Positions 7,110 through 14,238 of a DNA stretch of 17,560 bases are shown here, piece after piece; position 1 is the first letter of the stretch, and each line of letters starts with the position of its first letter. The position numbers and the translations under genes were made by a program. Where the stretch lies: the NCBI GenBank assembly GCA_046733315.1, contig JBKPOV010000207.1:1-17560 (forward strand), in the 5' to 3' direction. The DNA comes from VRUE01 sp046733315. Its GTDB lineage: Bacteria; Actinomycetota; Thermoleophilia; Solirubrobacterales; 70-9. The notes beneath the pieces were generated by a model, which saw nothing but the letters and a program-made list of their open reading frames with translations, searched no databases and was not told the origin of the DNA.

Positions 7110-8223
7110 GCGCCAAGACCTCCTTCGCAAGGTCACGGTAGTAACCGGCAGCGTTGCTCTGCGGATCGTACTTGAGCACGCTGGCACCCTTGACCGGGGC
7201 CTCGGCAAACTTGATCGCCTTGCGAATACGAGATTTGAAGACGAGCTCGCCGAAGTTCTCCTCGAGGATCTCCACCGCCTCCTTGGCGTGGACCGTCCGG
7301 CTGTCGAGCATCGTCGGCAGGATGCCCTCGATCTTGACGTCCGGGTTGAGGTTCTCCTGGATCATCTTCAGCGTGTTCTGGAGCTGGACCAGGCCGCGCA
7401 TCGACAGATACTCGCACTGAACCGGGACGATCACCTTGTTAGAGGCGGTGAGCGCGTTGATCGTCAGCAGTCCCAAGCTCGGCGGCGTGTCGATGCAGAC
7501 GAAGTCGTAGTCGCCGGAAACTTCCTTCAGCGCCTTCTCCAGCGAGCGCTCGCGACCGATCTTGGTGCTCATCGCGATCTCCGCCCCGGCGAGATCGATT
7601 GAGGCGACGGCGATGTCGATCTCGCGGTGCTGGATGATCTCGGCGATCGGCATGTCGTGCACGAGCACGTCGTAAAGGCTCTTATCCACCTTGTCCGGAT
7701 CGATCCCCTGACTCATCGTCAGGTTCCCCTGCGGATCCAGGTCCACACAAAGCACCCGGTATCCCGACTCGGCAAAGGCCACAGCCAAATTCAGCGTAGT
7801 AGTCGTCTTAGCGACCCCACCCTTCTGATTCGCAAACGCAATCACGTCGGCATGCTTAACCGGCACCTCGTCCTCCCGCTCCTCCACAACAACCTCATGC
7901 CTGCTGGGAGCAAGCAGATCCCGCGGCATAAACCTCTCCGGCTCTTCAGCCTGCTCAGCTTCTGCTGCCGGAGCGCTCGGTGCCTCGACAGCTTCAGCCA
8001 CGGGCGCCTCTCCCGCGGGTGGCGCGGGGCTGGGCTCCTCGCCCGCAGCGTCGTCCCGCGAGGACGAGGAGCCCTGCCCCGGGACAGGACCCGCGGGCCG
8101 GGAGCGGTCTGTCCCTGACTCGGGAACCGCGGCCTCCATCTGCTCCAGCTCCTCGACGATCGGATGCGGCTCGTCCACGGCAGGCGGGGACGCGAACTTG
8201 TTCTTGCGGCTAAGGAATCCCAT
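7096..8223 (-). CDS. parA: ParA/Soj-family ATPase with disordered N-terminal extension
   Basis: 375 residues from ATG 8223. The deviant Walker A motif KGGVAKTT is at 134-141 with the ParA signature lysine K134; VDLDPQGNLT and CIDTPPSLG give the A' and B motifs. ParA-type ATPases form ATP-dependent dimers on DNA or other surfaces and position chromosomes, plasmids or protein complexes. The core starts near residue 124 (KHADVIAFANQ). Before it lies a 120-residue low-complexity extension rich in Ala, Pro and Glu that begins MGFLSRKNKFAS and contains RPAGP, DDAAG and APPAGEA in the same order as in the FtsZ extension next door. No parB is present. An internal ATG (M99, MPRDLL) is a possible alternative start. 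The gene overlaps ftsZ by 14 bp, so the two are almost certainly co-translated. No clear Shine-Dalgarno precedes ATG 8223. Confidence 0.92.
   Translation of the reverse strand: MGFLSRKNKFASPPAVDEPHPIVEELEQMEAAVPESGTDRSRPAGPVPGQGSSSSRDDAAGEEPSPAPPAGEAPVAEAVEAPSAPAAEAEQAEEPERFMPRDLLAPSRHEVVVEEREDEVPVKHADVIAFANQKGGVAKTTTTLNLAVAFAESGYRVLCVDLDPQGNLTMSQGIDPDKVDKSLYDVLVHDMPIAEIIQHREIDIAVASIDLAGAEIAMSTKIGRERSLEKALKEVSGDYDFVCIDTPPSLGLLTINALTASNKVIVPVQCEYLSMRGLVQLQNTLKMIQENLNPDVKIEGILPTMLDSRTVHAKEAVEILEENFGELVFKSRIRKAIKFAEAPVKGASVLKYDPQSNAAGYYRDLAKEVLAHEQA
7118..7125 (-). promoter_or_regulatory. Shine-Dalgarno of ftsZ inside parA
   Basis: The minus strand reads AAGGAGGT, a full anti-16S match, 8 bases before ATG 7109 and within the last codons of parA. 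It is by far the best ribosome binding site I saw in the window. It fixes the ftsZ start and implies strong, partly independent translation of ftsZ from the parA message. Confidence 0.9.
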
Positions 8224-9209
8224 TGCGCGGGTATTCGCATGACCACTCGCTTTTCCTGCCAGCCTCAGAAATTGCTAGGAATCACCCGGTAACCGATCTC
8301 CTCGACAAGCGACTGGTCTTCGTCACCGGCAAGGGCGGCGTCGGCAAGACCACGGTCGCCGTGGGCCTTGGCCTGCGCGCGGCTGCCGAAGGCAAGCGGA
8401 CGATCGTCTGCGAGGTCTCCTCCCAGGAGAACGCCTCGCGGATGTTCGAGCACACCGAAGTCGGCTTCCACGAGGTCGAGATGGAGGAGAACCTCTGGTC
8501 GATCTCGATTGACCCGGACGAGTCGATGCGCGAGTACGTGCTGCTGCAGCTGAAGGTGCGGGCGATGCGGGACATGCTCTTCCGCAGCCGCATCTTCAAC
8601 TACCTCGCCGCGGCCACGCCGGGCCTCAAGGAGCTGGTCACGATCGGCAAGATCTGGGAGCTGGCCCAGCTCGACCGCAAGGTCAAGAGCGCTCGCAAGT
8701 ACGACCTGGTGATAGTCGACGCGCCCGCCACGGGCCACGGGATCGGCTTCCTGCAGACGCCCCGCACCTTCGCCGCGATCGCCCGGGTCGGGCCGATCCA
8801 CTCCCAGGCCCAGCAGCTCGACCGCCTGATCACCGACCACGAACACACCGGCGTGGCGATCGTCGCCCTGCCCGAGGAGATGCCGGTCAACGAGTCAGCC
8901 GCGCTCGAGCGGGACCTGCGCGATGAGGTCGGCGTTGCCGTCGATCGCGTCTACATGAACGGGCTCTACCCCGAGCGCTTCTCCAGCGAGGAGGCCGAGC
9001 GGATCGCCGAGCTCGCGGCGGGCGAGAACGGCGCTGCGCGGGCGGCGGCGCGGGCCGGGCTCTCCGAGCACAACCGGGCCCGCTCCCAGCGCTCCCAGCT
9101 TGCACGCCTGCGCCGCCAGGTGAAGGCCCCGGTCAAGTCCCTGCCCTTTCTCTTCGAGCCAGAGCTCGGCGTCGAGGGCGCGCGGCAGCTGTCGAGGAAG
9201 CTGGGCTGA
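8223..9209 (+). CDS. ArsA/Get3-like ATPase, first subunit of a pair
   Basis: 328 residues if started at TTG 8223. The conserved protein begins at about residue 24 (TDLLDKRLVFVTGKGGVGKTT). The P-loop GKGGVGKTT at 36-44 keeps the deviant-Walker signature lysine, and VIVDAPATGH is the switch II segment. Related actinobacterial pairs (M. tuberculosis Rv3679/Rv3680) form soluble heterodimeric ATPases without an ArsB pump partner. The start is uncertain: TTG 8223 shares one base with the parA ATG and leaves no room for divergent promoters, and the first 22 residues do not look like family sequence. However, no ATG, GTG or TTG occurs in frame between there and TDLLDKR; ATT 8271 or a CTG would be unusual. 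The stop TGA at 9207-9209 overlaps the ATG of the next gene (TGATG), so the two subunits are translationally coupled. Confidence 0.88.
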   Translation: MRGYSHDHSLFLPASEIARNHPVTDLLDKRLVFVTGKGGVGKTTVAVGLGLRAAAEGKRTIVCEVSSQENASRMFEHTEVGFHEVEMEENLWSISIDPDESMREYVLLQLKVRAMRDMLFRSRIFNYLAAATPGLKELVTIGKIWELAQLDRKVKSARKYDLVIVDAPATGHGIGFLQTPRTFAAIARVGPIHSQAQQLDRLITDHEHTGVAIVALPEEMPVNESAALERDLRDEVGVAVDRVYMNGLYPERFSSEEAERIAELAAGENGAARAAARAGLSEHNRARSQRSQLARLRRQVKAPVKSLPFLFEPELGVEGARQLSRKLG

Positions 9210-10360
9210 TGCCCACGGTGGGCGAGATCCTCGCCGGCAAGGACATCTGCATCTGCGCCGGCTCCGGCGGCGTTGGCAAGACGACGACCTCGGCGGCGAT
9301 CGCGGCGGGGATGGCTGCCCGCGGGATGAAGGTGTGCGTGCTGACGATCGACCCGGCGAAGCGACTCGCCGACTCCCTCGGGCTGGAGGAGCTCGGCAAC
9401 GAGGCAAGGCAGGTGGATCCAGCGCTCTTCGAGCGGCAAGGGGTCGAGAGCAAGGGCGAGCTCTGGGCAATGATGCTCGACGCCAAGGCGACGTTCGACG
9501 AGCTCGTCGCCCGCCAGGCGCCCGATGAGGAGGCGCGCGACCGCGTCCTCAACAACCGCATCTACCAGCAAATCTCCAGCGCCCTGGCCGGCTCACAGGA
9601 GTACATGGCGATGGAGAAGCTCTTCGAGCTGCACAGCGAAGGTCGCTTCGACCTGCTCGTCCTCGACACCCCGCCCACCCGCAACGCCCTCGACTTCCTC
9701 GACGCGCCAAAACGGCTCACCCAGTTCATCGAGGGCCGCTCGCTGCGCGTCTTCATGAAGCCGACCGGCCTCGCAGCCAAGGTCGCCGGCCGCGGCGCCT
9801 CAGTGGCGCTCGGGGTGCTAAAGCGCATTGTCGGCTTCGACCTGCTCGCCGACCTGGCCGAGTTCTTCAACGCCTTCAGCGGCATGGTCGACGGTTTCCA
9901 GGCACGGGCCAAGCGAGTCAACAGCTTGCTCGGCGACCCCCGTACCAGCTTCCTCGTCGTCTGCGGCCCGCAGGGTGAGCCGGTCGACGAGGCCGTTTAC
10001 TTCCACCGCAAACTCGTCGAGGCGAAACTGCCCTTCGGCGGCGTGATCGTCAACAAGGTCCACTATCCGGCCGAGCAGCTGCGCGGCGACGGCGAGGACC
10101 TCGAGGCCTCGCTTGCCGAGAAGCTGGGCGACGAGGACCTGGCCAAGCGGGTCGCGGAGAACTTCGCCGACTACCAAGCGCTGGCAGAGCGGGACTCGAG
10201 CAACATCGAGCGCCTCGCCCGCGAGCTACGTGCCCAGGGCGTGATCCGCGTCCCCTACCTCGACGAGGACGTCCACGACCTCGCCGGCCTGGCCGAGATC
10301 AACCGCTACCTGTTCGCCTCGAGCGAGGAGCGCGAGGCGATCGCCGCGGGACGCGCCTAA
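9209..10360 (+). CDS. ArsA/Get3-like ATPase, second subunit with signature lysine replaced
   Basis: 383 residues from ATG 9209, preceded by GAGGAA about ten bases upstream and overlapping the previous stop by one base. The P-loop reads GSGGVGKTT (residues 18-26): the catalytic P-loop K24 is kept, but the signature lysine of KGGxGKT is a serine (S19). LTIDPAKRLADSLG and LVLDTPPTRNALDFLDAP are the A' and switch II segments of the ArsA family. Rv3680-type partners, as I recall them, also lack that lysine, so one regular and one modified subunit per heterodimer fits the family. No cysteine trio for arsenite binding and no arsB/arsR neighbour are visible, so arsenic export is unlikely. The real client in actinobacteria is poorly defined. 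A terminator-like hairpin follows directly. Confidence 0.9.
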   Translation: MPTVGEILAGKDICICAGSGGVGKTTTSAAIAAGMAARGMKVCVLTIDPAKRLADSLGLEELGNEARQVDPALFERQGVESKGELWAMMLDAKATFDELVARQAPDEEARDRVLNNRIYQQISSALAGSQEYMAMEKLFELHSEGRFDLLVLDTPPTRNALDFLDAPKRLTQFIEGRSLRVFMKPTGLAAKVAGRGASVALGVLKRIVGFDLLADLAEFFNAFSGMVDGFQARAKRVNSLLGDPRTSFLVVCGPQGEPVDEAVYFHRKLVEAKLPFGGVIVNKVHYPAEQLRGDGEDLEASLAEKLGDEDLAKRVAENFADYQALAERDSSNIERLARELRAQGVIRVPYLDEDVHDLAGLAEINRYLFASSEEREAIAAGRA

Positions 10361-10365
10361 TCCCG

Positions 10366-10418
10366 CCGCCGACGGGACTGAAAACAGAGATATAGGTCGC
10401 TTTGAGTCCCGTCGGCGG
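10366..10418. terminator. Bidirectional terminator-like hairpin between convergent genes
   Basis: CCGCCGACGGGACT (10366-10379) and AGTCCCGTCGGCGG (10405-10418) are perfect 14 bp inverted repeats. AAA and TTT flank the 25-base loop and could lengthen the stem after one G-G mismatch. The hairpin occupies nearly the whole 60 bp between the stop of the ArsA-like gene and the stop of the convergent minus-strand gene, so it probably serves both. No long T-tract follows on either side. Confidence 0.8.
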
Positions 10419-10420
10419 GG

Positions 10421-12019
10421 TTAGCTGGCACGGTAGTGGTCGTACTTGAGCTCGCGGACCTCCCAGTCGGCGTCCTCGGGTACTGGGAAGAGGTGGCGGA
10501 CGCGGGGGGTGTCGATTCGCTCTCGATGCTGGACATCGCCCTCGATCGCGGGGAAGTCGAGGGTGCTGTCGGGGGCCTCGACCTCGTCCAGCCAGGGGGT
10601 GGCGGTGATGCGAATCTCCCCCTCGTCCGGAATCGGCTCGAGGATGCGGGTCTCTTGGTCCATGTGGTGCTCCTCCTCGGGCGGCTGAAGGTCAGCTATC
10701 GGGGTTTCATCGACGATCGGGGTCGTTCGCGACACGACGATCTCCTCTGCCGCCGCGATCTCCTCGGAGACCGCGATCTCGGTATCGCCGGCGCCAAGGC
10801 CGGTGGCGATCAAGGTCTCGTCGGCGGCGGTGTTGAGGTCGGTGCTGAGCTTGCCGAGGGCGGTGTCGCGCAGGATGCGGCGCACGCCTTCCTCGATCCA
10901 GCCCGCCATCGCGAGCCCGGGCAGCGAGGGCGCTCCGTTCATCAGCAAGCGCTCAAGCTCGAGGGCGCTCTCGATTCGCTCGCGCGCCTCGATCCGGTCG
11001 ACGCCCTTGTCGGCGATCAGCGCCGAGGCGCGCATCGGCAGCGAAGCGCCGACGGGGCCGTGGCCATCGAGCACGGCGCGCAATGCAAGCAGGTGGTCGC
11101 TGAGTCCCTCGAGCGCCGACGCCCGGCCACAGCCCATCTCGAAGCGGCCGACCGCCCAGGCGAGGGCACCGTCGGGGTCGGGGCGGGCCTCCAGCGTCGC
11201 CGCGAACTCGGCCAACTGGATCGCCTCCTCCTCGCTCAGATCATAGGAACCAGGTCGAGTCGAGGGCGCGCCGGTCGCCAGCCGCGCCCAGCGATCCTCG
11301 CCGGTGGGGGCGAAGGCGTAAGGGCCGAGGCCGACGCTGCCGGACTTGAAGAGGCGCATGACGCTGATCAGCTCACCGAGCTGATGCAGGGCGGAGTCGG
11401 CGCTGTCGGGGCCATCGCCCTGTTCGGCGAGGGCGAGGAACTGCGGTTGCCAGGCAACACGGCCCATCCCCTCGCTGCGCATCGCCTCGATCGGCGCCTC
11501 GATCGCGTCGGCCCGAACGATCTGGATGCCGGCAAGCTGAAGGCGCGGCAGTGGCATGCGCAGGCCGACCAGCGGAGCGATCAGCACGTCGGCGTCCTCG
11601 ACGCTGCGCGTCTCGGCCTCGAGCACGGCAAGCGCGGCTTGGAGCCGCTCGTGGTCAAGCGATAGTTCGGTGCAGCCATCCCAGAGGGTGGCGAGAAAGA
11701 CGATGAGCATCTGCGCGGCCCGCTCGCCGGGTTCACCCGGAACCTGCTCGCCGCGGGCTTCGAGGTAGGCGGCGGCGATGCCGGCGGCGGCAACCGCGTC
11801 GCGGGCGGGGCCGAAGGCCTCCAGCGCCCGCAGCTCACCCTCGCGTTCGCGAACGTAAACCGAGGTGAGCGGCCGGTAGCTGTAGAAGAGCGAGTCATCG
11901 CCGCTGTCGGCATCGACGTCGAACGGGATCTGGTCCCCCCCGGCAACCAGCGAGCTGAGCTTGATCGCCGCCTCAGAGGCAAGCCGGGTCAGCGACTCAT
12001 TGAGCAGACGGTCACGCAC
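10421..12019 (-). CDS. Unrecognised 532-residue protein with acidic C-terminal tail
   Basis: I do not recognise the family with certainty. The frame opens at GTG 12019 behind a purine-rich G-run, 77 bases after the hxlR stop, and is fully open for 532 residues with normal GC-rich codon use. No signal peptide or membrane segment is visible. Residues 1 to about 400 look mostly helical. The stretch around 290-370 (FEMGCGRASALEGLSDHLLALRAVL ... SALELERLLMNG) recalls Apea/HEPN-like helical domains only loosely, and the typical RNase RxxxxH motif is not evident. From about 400 the chain becomes acidic and probably disordered (PPEEEHHMDQ, PDEGEIR), ending with a conserved-looking basic/aromatic patch (VRHLFPVPEDADWEVRELKYDHYR). 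The gene ends against a bidirectional hairpin. A link to the pilus operon or to hxlR is possible only by position. Confidence 0.75.
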   Translation of the reverse strand: MRDRLLNESLTRLASEAAIKLSSLVAGGDQIPFDVDADSGDDSLFYSYRPLTSVYVREREGELRALEAFGPARDAVAAAGIAAAYLEARGEQVPGEPGERAAQMLIVFLATLWDGCTELSLDHERLQAALAVLEAETRSVEDADVLIAPLVGLRMPLPRLQLAGIQIVRADAIEAPIEAMRSEGMGRVAWQPQFLALAEQGDGPDSADSALHQLGELISVMRLFKSGSVGLGPYAFAPTGEDRWARLATGAPSTRPGSYDLSEEEAIQLAEFAATLEARPDPDGALAWAVGRFEMGCGRASALEGLSDHLLALRAVLDGHGPVGASLPMRASALIADKGVDRIEARERIESALELERLLMNGAPSLPGLAMAGWIEEGVRRILRDTALGKLSTDLNTAADETLIATGLGAGDTEIAVSEEIAAAEEIVVSRTTPIVDETPIADLQPPEEEHHMDQETRILEPIPDEGEIRITATPWLDEVEAPDSTLDFPAIEGDVQHRERIDTPRVRHLFPVPEDADWEVRELKYDHYRAS

Positions 12020-12096
12020 GCCCCCCGCTTCCCCCCCACGCCTGGCGCTCCTGCGCCTGCACGGACGCTTGCAGGACGATCTCGCAGACTCGGCGA

Positions 12097-12441
12097 TTAG
12101 ACGACTGCTGCGGGGGCGGCGGCGTCTTCGAAGAGCCAGCGGGTGCCGTAGCGGCGCATGTCCTCTACCAGTGGTACCAGCGCCTCGCCCTTCTCGGTCA
12201 GCGCGTACTCGACCCGCGGCGGCACCTCAGGGAACGTGTGCCGCTCGACGATCCCCTCCTCTTCCAGCGCCCGCAGGCGCAGCGAGAGCGTGCGCGGGCT
12301 GATCCCCTCCAGCGAGCGCTCGAGCTCACAGAAGCGGCTGGAGCCCTCGGCGAGGTCGCGGATGACGAGGAGGGTCCACTTGCCGCAAACGACTTCGGCC
12401 GTGCGGCAGACGGGACATTGGGAGTTGGAGGCTGCACTCAT
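12097..12441 (-). CDS. HxlR-family winged-helix transcriptional regulator
   Basis: 114 residues from ATG 12441, the normal size for this family. The signature order is intact: CPVCRTAEVVCGKWTLLVIRDL at the N-terminus, FCELERSLEGISPRTLSLRLRALEEEGIVERH as the recognition helices, PPRVEYALTEKGEAL as the wing. HxlR proteins are dimeric DNA-binding repressors or activators, often of redox or electrophile stress genes. Cysteines C9, C12 and C19 near the N-terminus could serve as a redox switch, as in some relatives (inference). No clear Shine-Dalgarno precedes the ATG, so translation may be leaderless. Two palindromes lie just upstream and are candidate autoregulatory sites. The gene sits between the pilus operon and the unrecognised 532-residue gene, all on the same strand. 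Confidence 0.92.
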   Translation of the reverse strand: MSAASNSQCPVCRTAEVVCGKWTLLVIRDLAEGSSRFCELERSLEGISPRTLSLRLRALEEEGIVERHTFPEVPPRVEYALTEKGEALVPLVEDMRRYGTRWLFEDAAAPAAVV

Positions 12442-12471
12442 GATCGAGACGAGGCGGTTTGTGGCGATTGC

Positions 12472-12513
12472 CTCGCTTTAGCGAGTGTAGCGATCCCGCT
12501 TCACTTACTGAAG
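12472..12513 (-). promoter_or_regulatory. Two palindromes upstream of hxlR, candidate operator
   Basis: CTCGCT-TT-AGCGAG (12472-12485) and CTTCA-CTTAC-TGAAG (12499-12513) lie 31-72 bases before the hxlR start, in the only intergenic space between the end of the pilus operon (12534) and hxlR. This AT-richer stretch also has ACTTACTG and GTTACTG as near-direct repeats. HxlR regulators commonly bind palindromes near their own promoter. The first palindrome could also act as a weak terminator of the pilus operon. Confidence 0.45.
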
Positions 12514-12533
12514 TTTTGGGTTACTGCGGGCGA

Positions 12534-13448
12534 TCAGGAGTGCCCGGTGACGACGAGCGCGATCTTCAGCACCTTGATCGTGTAGCGCGTTTGATTGGCT
12601 CCGTAGATAAACGTGAGCGGAACGTCTGGGTCGACTTCGAGCAGCCGGCAAACCTCGCCGCCGGAGACGCACTTGGCCTTGCCCTGCACCGAGGTGACAT
12701 TGTCGGAGACAAGCAGCAGCGCTTTCGGGGTGTGGTGCTTTTCAGCCGCCTTGCGCGATAGACCCATGTAGGTGACCACCGGCGCCTTCTCCCCGGGCAG
12801 CGATGTCTGAGGCAACACCTTGTTCTTGACACCCGGTTCCACTTTCTCGCTGGGATCGGTGCTCTGGCTGTCGGCCTTGACGATCCGCACATCGATCCCC
12901 CAGGTGTAGAAGGTGAGGCGGTGCTTCCCGCCGCCGTCACTCGGCGCAGGCTCACTTGGAGACGCACTGGGGGGCGAAGCGCTCGGCCCGGTGGTTGTCG
13001 TTTCGCTCGAGATCGAGGTCCCGTCGCTTGAGTCGGTCGTGGTAAGCGTTGTACTCGTACTGGCGACCGAGGAATCTTCCGACTGGTTCAGTTCCGCGCT
13101 CGCGGTGTCCGACGCCGTGTAGCGCTGCTTGAAGGGATCCGCTGGCTCGCGGCCCGCGAGCCGCTTGCGGTAATCCCGCAGGCCCGGCTTTGCCTCAACG
13201 ACAGTCAGACTCGCGGTCTCGGTGGCTCCCGGTTCGCCGTTCGGCGTCACGATGCCGGCAACCGGCCCCGCGGTGGGGCTTTCAGAACCGCCGCCAAGCA
13301 AAAAGGGAACCGCGGCGATCCCCACTACCGCGAGGAGGATCGGCGCCAGCAGGCGTCGATCGTGCAGGTCATAGAAGAGGTCGGAGACAAAAACGGGCAC
13401 CTTCAGCTCCGGCATCTTCAGCTCGGGACCCTTCCTCAGGCGCTTCAT
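12534..13448 (-). CDS. Type IV pilus platform protein in the PilP position
   Basis: 304 residues from ATG 13448, with GGAGG six bases upstream (13455-13459). The ATG overlaps the pilO stop (ATGA). A basic cytoplasmic N-terminus of about 32 residues is followed by one membrane segment (33-51). Next comes an extracytoplasmic segment with KPGLRDYRKRL and ADPFKQRY; DPF at 104-106 recalls the RDPF motif of PilP. A Ser/Thr/Pro-rich linker follows (about 110-170), then a folded C-terminal domain (about 175-304) with two cysteines (C260, C267) that could form a disulfide. It is last in pilMNO order, where Gram-negative operons carry the PilP lipoprotein, but there is no lipobox and overall similarity is low. 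I infer a functional counterpart that joins the PilN/PilO complex to outer parts of the machine; the exact role is unproven. Confidence 0.7.
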   Translation of the reverse strand: MKRLRKGPELKMPELKVPVFVSDLFYDLHDRRLLAPILLAVVGIAAVPFLLGGGSESPTAGPVAGIVTPNGEPGATETASLTVVEAKPGLRDYRKRLAGREPADPFKQRYTASDTASAELNQSEDSSVASTSTTLTTTDSSDGTSISSETTTTGPSASPPSASPSEPAPSDGGGKHRLTFYTWGIDVRIVKADSQSTDPSEKVEPGVKNKVLPQTSLPGEKAPVVTYMGLSRKAAEKHHTPKALLLVSDNVTSVQGKAKCVSGGEVCRLLEVDPDVPLTFIYGANQTRYTIKVLKIALVVTGHS

Positions 13449-14236
13449 GGCGTGCCTCCAGTCGTCGTCGCGGCCGGTGTCGCGGCAGGCGCCGGTGCTT
13501 CCGGCGCCACCCCCACGGTGCCTTCCTGTTCCGGCGGCGTCAGGTAGGTGGTGACCGAGAACGTCGCTTCAAGCACCGGGAACCCACTGCTGGGAGCAGG
13601 CGCCAGCGAGAAGCCATTGATCGTGAGCAGGCGTCCGTCGACGGAAACCTGCGCGTTCTGCGTCTTGACCAGCGAGTCGAGCCCCTTGATGAAGTCAGCG
13701 ACCTGGAAGAATTCACCATCGAAGGTGAGCGTGTACGGCATTACGGCGAGACCGGCCGGCCCGATCGCTGCTCCGAGCGGCAGCGTCGAGGCCGCGACCT
13801 CCGTGGGCGAGGTCAGCGACGCTGGCGTGCCTGCGGAGCTTTCCGTGGACGGAGCTTCGGGAGCCGGTGCAACCGGCGCGGGCGCGGCTTCGGCGCCTTC
13901 CGCCGTCTCCAGTGTGAGAGTTCGAAAGGAGACACCGGCGTTGTCGGCGATCCTGTTCAGCTGCACCAGCAGCGAGGCCGTGTCGTCGTCGCCGGGGACG
14001 GCCTTGCCGAGCACGACGAGCTGCTCGTAGTTGGCGGCGAATTCCTTGCGCGCTTCCACCCCCTGCGCGGCTTCCGCCCGGTGCTGCGCCAGCGAGGCCT
14101 TCGCTTCCTCCACTTCAACGCCAAGCTTGCTCGCTTCGTCCCGCTTCGGGCCGAGAAGAAGCATCCAGAAGCCGACGGCTAGCACGACCACGACCAGGAC
14201 AGTGACGATCACCAGGTTTGTCGATGCCTGCTTCAC
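13445..14236 (-). CDS. pilO: PilO-like type IV pilus inner-membrane protein
   Basis: 263 residues from GTG 14236, two bases after the pilN stop, with AAGG in the pilN tail as likely ribosome binding site. A short N-terminus and one membrane segment (about 8-28) are followed by a coiled coil (about 30-75), the standard PilO layout. LVQLNRIADNAGVSF and MPYTLTFDGEFFQVADFIKGLDSLV match the alpha/beta core of PilO. Between them lies a 45-residue Ala/Pro/Ser-rich insertion (about 110-155), and the protein ends in an Ala/Pro/Thr tail, so both differ from textbook PilO of about 200 residues. PilO pairs with PilN to form the periplasm-side ring that aligns the pilus motor with the fibre. The gene overlaps the next gene by 4 bp. 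Confidence 0.85.
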   Translation of the reverse strand: MKQASTNLVIVTVLVVVVLAVGFWMLLLGPKRDEASKLGVEVEEAKASLAQHRAEAAQGVEARKEFAANYEQLVVLGKAVPGDDDTASLLVQLNRIADNAGVSFRTLTLETAEGAEAAPAPVAPAPEAPSTESSAGTPASLTSPTEVAASTLPLGAAIGPAGLAVMPYTLTFDGEFFQVADFIKGLDSLVKTQNAQVSVDGRLLTINGFSLAPAPSSGFPVLEATFSVTTYLTPPEQEGTVGVAPEAPAPAATPAATTTGGTP

Positions 14237-14238
14237 CG

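Noticed and set aside
8223..10360. Arsenite efflux (arsAB) operon
   Set aside because: No arsB, arsC, arsD or arsR, and no arsenite-binding cysteines; the pair matches the non-arsenical actinobacterial type.
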